DNA from: an uncultured Acetatifactor sp.
GTDB taxonomy: Bacteria; Bacillota; Clostridia; Lachnospirales; Lachnospiraceae
Length of the DNA: 8,888 nucleotides
Assembly (NCBI RefSeq): GCF_910585425.1
Contig: NZ_CAJUCP010000051.1
Coordinates: 37,037-45,924, forward strand
Direction: 5' to 3'
Below, in pieces: positions 7,169-8,888 of the stretch (position 1 is the stretch's first letter; every line of letters starts with the position of its first letter). A program made the translations under genes and the position numbers. Below the pieces are notes generated by a model, which worked only from the letters and a program-made list of their open reading frames with translations, was not told the DNA's origin and searched no databases.

Positions 7169-7174
7169 GAGGAG
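7169..7174 (+). promoter_or_regulatory. Ribosome binding site that decides the holin start
   Basis: GAGGAG lies 6 bases before ATG 7181 within the purine run AGGAAAGAGAGGAGAG. An upstream in-frame ATG at 7094 would add 29 polar residues (RNQGIEIRASPWGRRG...) before the first membrane segment, unlike holins of this family. The start at 7181 is therefore chosen. Bases 7098-7180 are then a short untranslated gap in which I see no other gene. Confidence 0.65.
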
Positions 7175-7180
7175 AGATAT

Positions 7181-7651
7181 ATGTATAAGGTAAAAGTAAC
7201 TGTGATTGCGGTGATATCCACACTGATGAGCTGGCTGGGCATCCTGGCCGTGCCGGTATTCCTGATGGTGGGCTGCAATGTGATTGACTATGTCACGGGC
7301 CTGCTGGCCGTGCCGTACAGGACGGAGACGGTCAGCAGCTATAAGGGCATCAGGGGAATCATAAAGAAGGTGTGCCAGTGGCTGCTGGTTCTGGTGGGAG
7401 CATGGATAGATATCCTGGTTAATTATGCCATTGAGTGTGCGGGCATCGAGTTTGCGCTGCCGTTTGTGGTCGCTACTATAGTAGCGGTGTGGCTCGTGGT
7501 AAATGAGATCATCAGCATCCTGGAGAATATGCTGGACATCGGTGTCCGGATGCCACCTTTTCTGCTTCCTGTCATAAAGTATATCCGGAAGCAGGTAGAG
7601 GCTAAAGCGAAGATTGCAGACGAAGAGGAGGATGGAGATTATGAGGATTAA
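7181..7651 (+). CDS. Phage holin, toxin-secretion/TcdE-like holin family
   Basis: 156 residues, slightly longer than the ~140 usual for the family because of an acidic tail (IADEEEDGDYED). Holins form lesions in the cytoplasmic membrane and time lysis. Hydrophobic segments are at about 7-44 (one long or two short spans, LGILAVPVFLMVGCNVIDYVTGLL), 66-84 (QWLLVLVGAWIDILVNYAI) and 92-113 (ALPFVVATIVAVWLVVNEII). The family signature is visible: D36 and TG in IDYVTGLLA, the SS in VSSYKGIRGIIKKV, then W/D in GAWIDILV and NE in VVNEIISILEN. The basic/acidic C-terminus is probably cytoplasmic. The stop overlaps the amidase start by 11 bases (7641-7651), the usual lysis-cassette arrangement. Confidence 0.88.
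   Translation: MYKVKVTVIAVISTLMSWLGILAVPVFLMVGCNVIDYVTGLLAVPYRTETVSSYKGIRGIIKKVCQWLLVLVGAWIDILVNYAIECAGIEFALPFVVATIVAVWLVVNEIISILENMLDIGVRMPPFLLPVIKYIRKQVEAKAKIADEEEDGDYED
7471..7486. repeat. Perfect 16-bp palindrome inside the holin gene
   Basis: CGCTACTATAGTAGCG reads the same on both strands, with no spacer. It covers the codons for V97-A102 in the third hydrophobic segment. It is probably coincidental, but it could act as a protein-binding or restriction-type target or form a short cruciform. Confidence 0.55.
7625..7631 (+). promoter_or_regulatory. Ribosome binding site that decides the endolysin start
   Basis: GAGGAGG ends 9 bases before ATG 7641, from which translation gives MRINIHAGHN, the expected opening of the amidase fold. 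Upstream in-frame candidates (TTG 7614, ATG 7632) would add residues before the first strand, and ATG 7632 abuts this site. Confidence 0.6.
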
Positions 7652-8369
7652 CATTCACGCCGGACATAATGCGGATGGGCGGACAGCCTGTGGGGCTATA
7701 GGCTTCATCAGGGAATCTACAGAGGCCAGGCGGGTGAAAGATACAGCGATTGGCATGCTCCGGCAGCTCGGCCATACGGTATATGACTGTACGGTGGACG
7801 ATGCAGCAGGGGTGTCTGACAACCTCAGGCAGATTATCGCAAAGTGCAATGCACATGAGGTGGATCTGGATGTCTCCATCCATTTCAATTCCGGTGCCAG
7901 GGACGCATCCGGAAATGGAAGGACCACCGGCACGGAAGTCTTTGTGTACAGCCCCTCCAGTGCTGCACGAACCGATGCAGAGATAGTCTGCAGGGCCATT
8001 GCGCAGCTGGGCTTCCAGAAGCGCGGCGTGAAGTACAGCACCGGACTGTATGTGCTGAAGCACACAAAAGCACCGGCCATGCTGGTGGAGTGCTGCTTTG
8101 TGGACGACCGGGACGATGTACAGCTATACGACTGCCAGAAGATGGCGGAGGCGATTGTGTATGGCATCACTAGCCAGCGGGTACATGCGGCGGAAAAGCA
8201 GCCGGATGCTGACCAGGAGCCGATAGCTCCCAGAGAAGAGACCGCAATCGGCGACAAAAGGCAGCTGTACCGGGTGCAGGTAGGGGCTTATGCTGTCAAA
8301 GGCAATGCGGATGCCACCCTGGCTAAGCTTAAGGCAGCCGGATTCGATGCAATTATCGTTAATGCCTAA
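7641..8369 (+). CDS. N-acetylmuramoyl-L-alanine amidase endolysin (Amidase_3 type) with short SPOR-like tail
   Basis: 242 residues. The enzyme cleaves the amide bond between N-acetylmuramic acid and L-alanine in peptidoglycan, reached through the holin lesion. The catalytic domain spans about 1-176. Zinc ligands read as H9 (INIHAGHN), E28 (RESTEARRV) and H81 (LDVSIHFNSGA), and the catalytic glutamate as E150 (APAMLVECCFVDD). A polar linker (about 180-206) leads to LYRVQVGAYAVKGNADATLAKLKAAGFDAIIV (209-240), which matches the first half of a SPOR peptidoglycan-binding domain. The protein stops two residues later, giving ~34 residues where a complete SPOR domain has about 70. Short SPOR-type tails occur in clostridial phage amidases as I recall, so this may be natural rather than truncated. 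No signal peptide is present, consistent with holin dependence. Confidence 0.92.
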   Translation: MRINIHAGHNADGRTACGAIGFIRESTEARRVKDTAIGMLRQLGHTVYDCTVDDAAGVSDNLRQIIAKCNAHEVDLDVSIHFNSGARDASGNGRTTGTEVFVYSPSSAARTDAEIVCRAIAQLGFQKRGVKYSTGLYVLKHTKAPAMLVECCFVDDRDDVQLYDCQKMAEAIVYGITSQRVHAAEKQPDADQEPIAPREETAIGDKRQLYRVQVGAYAVKGNADATLAKLKAAGFDAIIVNA

Positions 8370-8370
8370 T

Positions 8371-8392
8371 TTGTCCCGGATTTTGTCCTGAA
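8371..8392. repeat. Short imperfect direct repeat next to the attachment site
   Basis: TTGTCCCGGA (8371-8380) and TTGTCCTGAA (8383-8392) share TTGTCC and further bases at 12-base spacing, between the endolysin stop and the tRNA-like block. Short direct repeats beside an att core can be arm-type binding sites for tyrosine integrases; here that is only a suggestion, since two short copies can arise by chance. Confidence 0.3.
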
Positions 8393-8436
8393 AATCGTGA
8401 AATGCCGTAGTTATCAAATTTATGGCACCTAAAATC

Positions 8437-8461
8437 CCGGGTTCAAGTCCTGTTATCCGCA
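8437..8461 (+). other. tRNA 3'-end-like segment, probable prophage attachment site (att core)
   Basis: The segment folds as the 3' end of a tRNA. It has a T-stem CCGGG (8437-8441), T-loop TTCAAGT (8442-8448), a 3' T-stem strand CCTGT (8449-8453, one G-T pair and one mismatch), a seven-base acceptor strand TATCCGC (8454-8460) and discriminator A (8461). No CCA is encoded. Upstream sequence does not continue as a tRNA, so this is a 3' fragment, not a gene. TTCAAGTCCTG followed by an acceptor ending CCGCA resembles tRNA-Leu. Lying 67 bases after the last phage gene and just before a chromosomal-looking gene on the other strand, it fits an att junction made by a tyrosine integrase using a tRNA 3' end. 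Confidence 0.6.
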
Positions 8462-8472
8462 GGAGACGAGGA

Positions 8473-8514
8473 AAGCCGCCCTTCCGGCCAAGGAGCAGGG
8501 CGGCTTGCTTTTTT
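8473..8514 (+). terminator. Rho-independent terminator, shared end of the lysis module and the convergent host gene
   Basis: A perfect 9-bp stem, AAGCCGCCC (8473-8481) with GGGCGGCTT (8498-8506), encloses a 16-base loop that can pair further (TTCC with GGAG). It is followed by GCTTTTTT (8507-8514). This is a strong + strand terminator. On the - strand the hairpin follows the Uma2-gene stop but is trailed only by TTTCC, so it is weaker that way. It may originally have ended the tRNA transcript or the Uma2-family gene. Confidence 0.85.
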
Positions 8515-8888
8515 ATAAGAGGCTGGAAATATGGATGCTGAGATTCCCATAAATGCAAACGGGAATTTCATCATCAAAACGGTACTGACAAGTGCCTTTT
8601 TCATTCTCAAAGTCATATACATTGACGATGCGTGTGGTTGGGTTTATGATCCAGTATTCCCGAACGCCCACAGTGCGATATTTAAAGAGTTTGATGCCGT
8701 AATCCATCTGCTGGGTTGAGGGCGATACGATTTCAATAATCCAATCGGGAGCTCCGTTGCATCCTTTGTCATTCAGCTTGTCTTTATCGCATATCACTGA
8801 AATGTCGGGTTCGACATAGTTTCGGTCATCTTCATTTACTATGAAACACAACCTGCCGGGTAGCCAAAAAAGCGCAGACTGCCCCTGT
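8513..8888 (-). CDS. Uma2-family (PD-(D/E)XK nuclease fold) protein, 5' end beyond the window
   Basis: 124 residues are visible and the frame stays open to the right edge. The codon giving an apparent start near 8851 is a TTG inside the domain, so the true start lies outside. Motifs in order: NYVEPDISVICD (conserved Asp), DKGCNGAPDWIIEIVSPST (E-I-V of the nuclease core), DYGIKLFKYRTVGVREYWIINP (Lys and GVREYW signature), then a C-terminal strand region ending SIHISSLL. These are the hallmarks of the Uma2/DUF820 family, usually ~180-190 residues, so roughly two thirds is present. Members are predicted nuclease-fold proteins, often in many copies in cyanobacteria and Clostridia; their biological role is poorly known. 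The gene converges on the prophage lysis operon, and its TAA stop lies in the U-tract of the hairpin terminator. It is probably host chromosome. Confidence 0.85.
   Translation of the reverse strand, partial: QGQSALFWLPGRLCFIVNEDDRNYVEPDISVICDKDKLNDKGCNGAPDWIIEIVSPSTQQMDYGIKLFKYRTVGVREYWIINPTTRIVNVYDFENEKGTCQYRFDDEIPVCIYGNLSIHISSLL

Noticed and set aside
7094..7180. Upstream in-frame holin start at ATG 7094
   Set aside because: It would add 29 polar residues before the first membrane segment, and a well-spaced GAGGAG precedes ATG 7181 instead.
7022..7654. Open frame of 210 codons on the - strand opposite the holin gene
   Set aside because: Antisense to a holin with clear family motifs, and the product has no recognisable domain.
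8403..8427. TGCC...GGCA pairing as a possible hairpin or terminator
   Set aside because: Only four base pairs around a 17-base loop, with no T-tract.
8405..8461. Complete tRNA gene
   Set aside because: Only the T-arm and acceptor strand fit. There is no anticodon arm, D-arm or 5' acceptor strand in the upstream sequence.
8531..8719. Small + strand open frame inside the Uma2-family gene
   Set aside because: It is opposite strongly conserved Uma2 motifs and has no ribosome binding site worth noting.
1..8888. CRISPR array, insertion sequence or antiphage defence genes
   Set aside because: No regularly spaced repeats with unique spacers, transposase motifs or defence-type domains were found. 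The Uma2-family gene has a nuclease-like fold but no partner genes in view.

Overview
The window holds the downstream end of an integrated siphovirus-type prophage and a short piece of host chromosome beyond it. Purine-rich ribosome binding sites, the Dit/Tal tail gene order, a holin of the TcdE-like family, a SPOR-tailed amidase endolysin and a host Uma2-family gene all suggest a Firmicutes host, most likely a gut Clostridia/Lachnospiraceae-type bacterium. The species cannot be named from sequence alone.

Layout on the + strand: C-terminal part of the tape measure protein (1-684, enters from the left edge); distal tail protein Dit (681-1313); tail-associated Tal/prophage-endopeptidase-like protein (1310-2869); a family 2 glycosyltransferase (2882-4069); a Ser/Thr-rich low-complexity protein (4057-5115); a baseplate/tail-fibre adaptor (5137-5937); a predicted beta-propeller receptor-binding tail protein (5940-7097); holin (7181-7651); N-acetylmuramoyl-L-alanine amidase endolysin (7641-8369). 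Then come a tRNA 3'-end-like attachment site (about 8437-8461), a strong hairpin terminator (8473-8514) and, on the - strand, a Uma2-family gene (8513-8888, cut by the right edge). Nearly all phage genes overlap or abut, as in one late operon. No promoter is visible between them, and no gene-free stretch exceeds 300 bases.

Tape measure, Dit and Tal form the tail shaft and tip. The adaptor and beta-propeller probably form the host-binding periphery. Holin and amidase lyse the cell.

The unusual element is the pair inserted between tail tip and baseplate: a soluble GT-A glycosyltransferase translationally overlapping a 352-residue protein whose last 272 residues are about 46 percent Ser+Thr. 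The arrangement suggests a phage-encoded system that O-glycosylates its own tail fibre before assembly, which is an inference. The right end looks like an attachment junction at a tRNA gene, probably tRNA-Leu.
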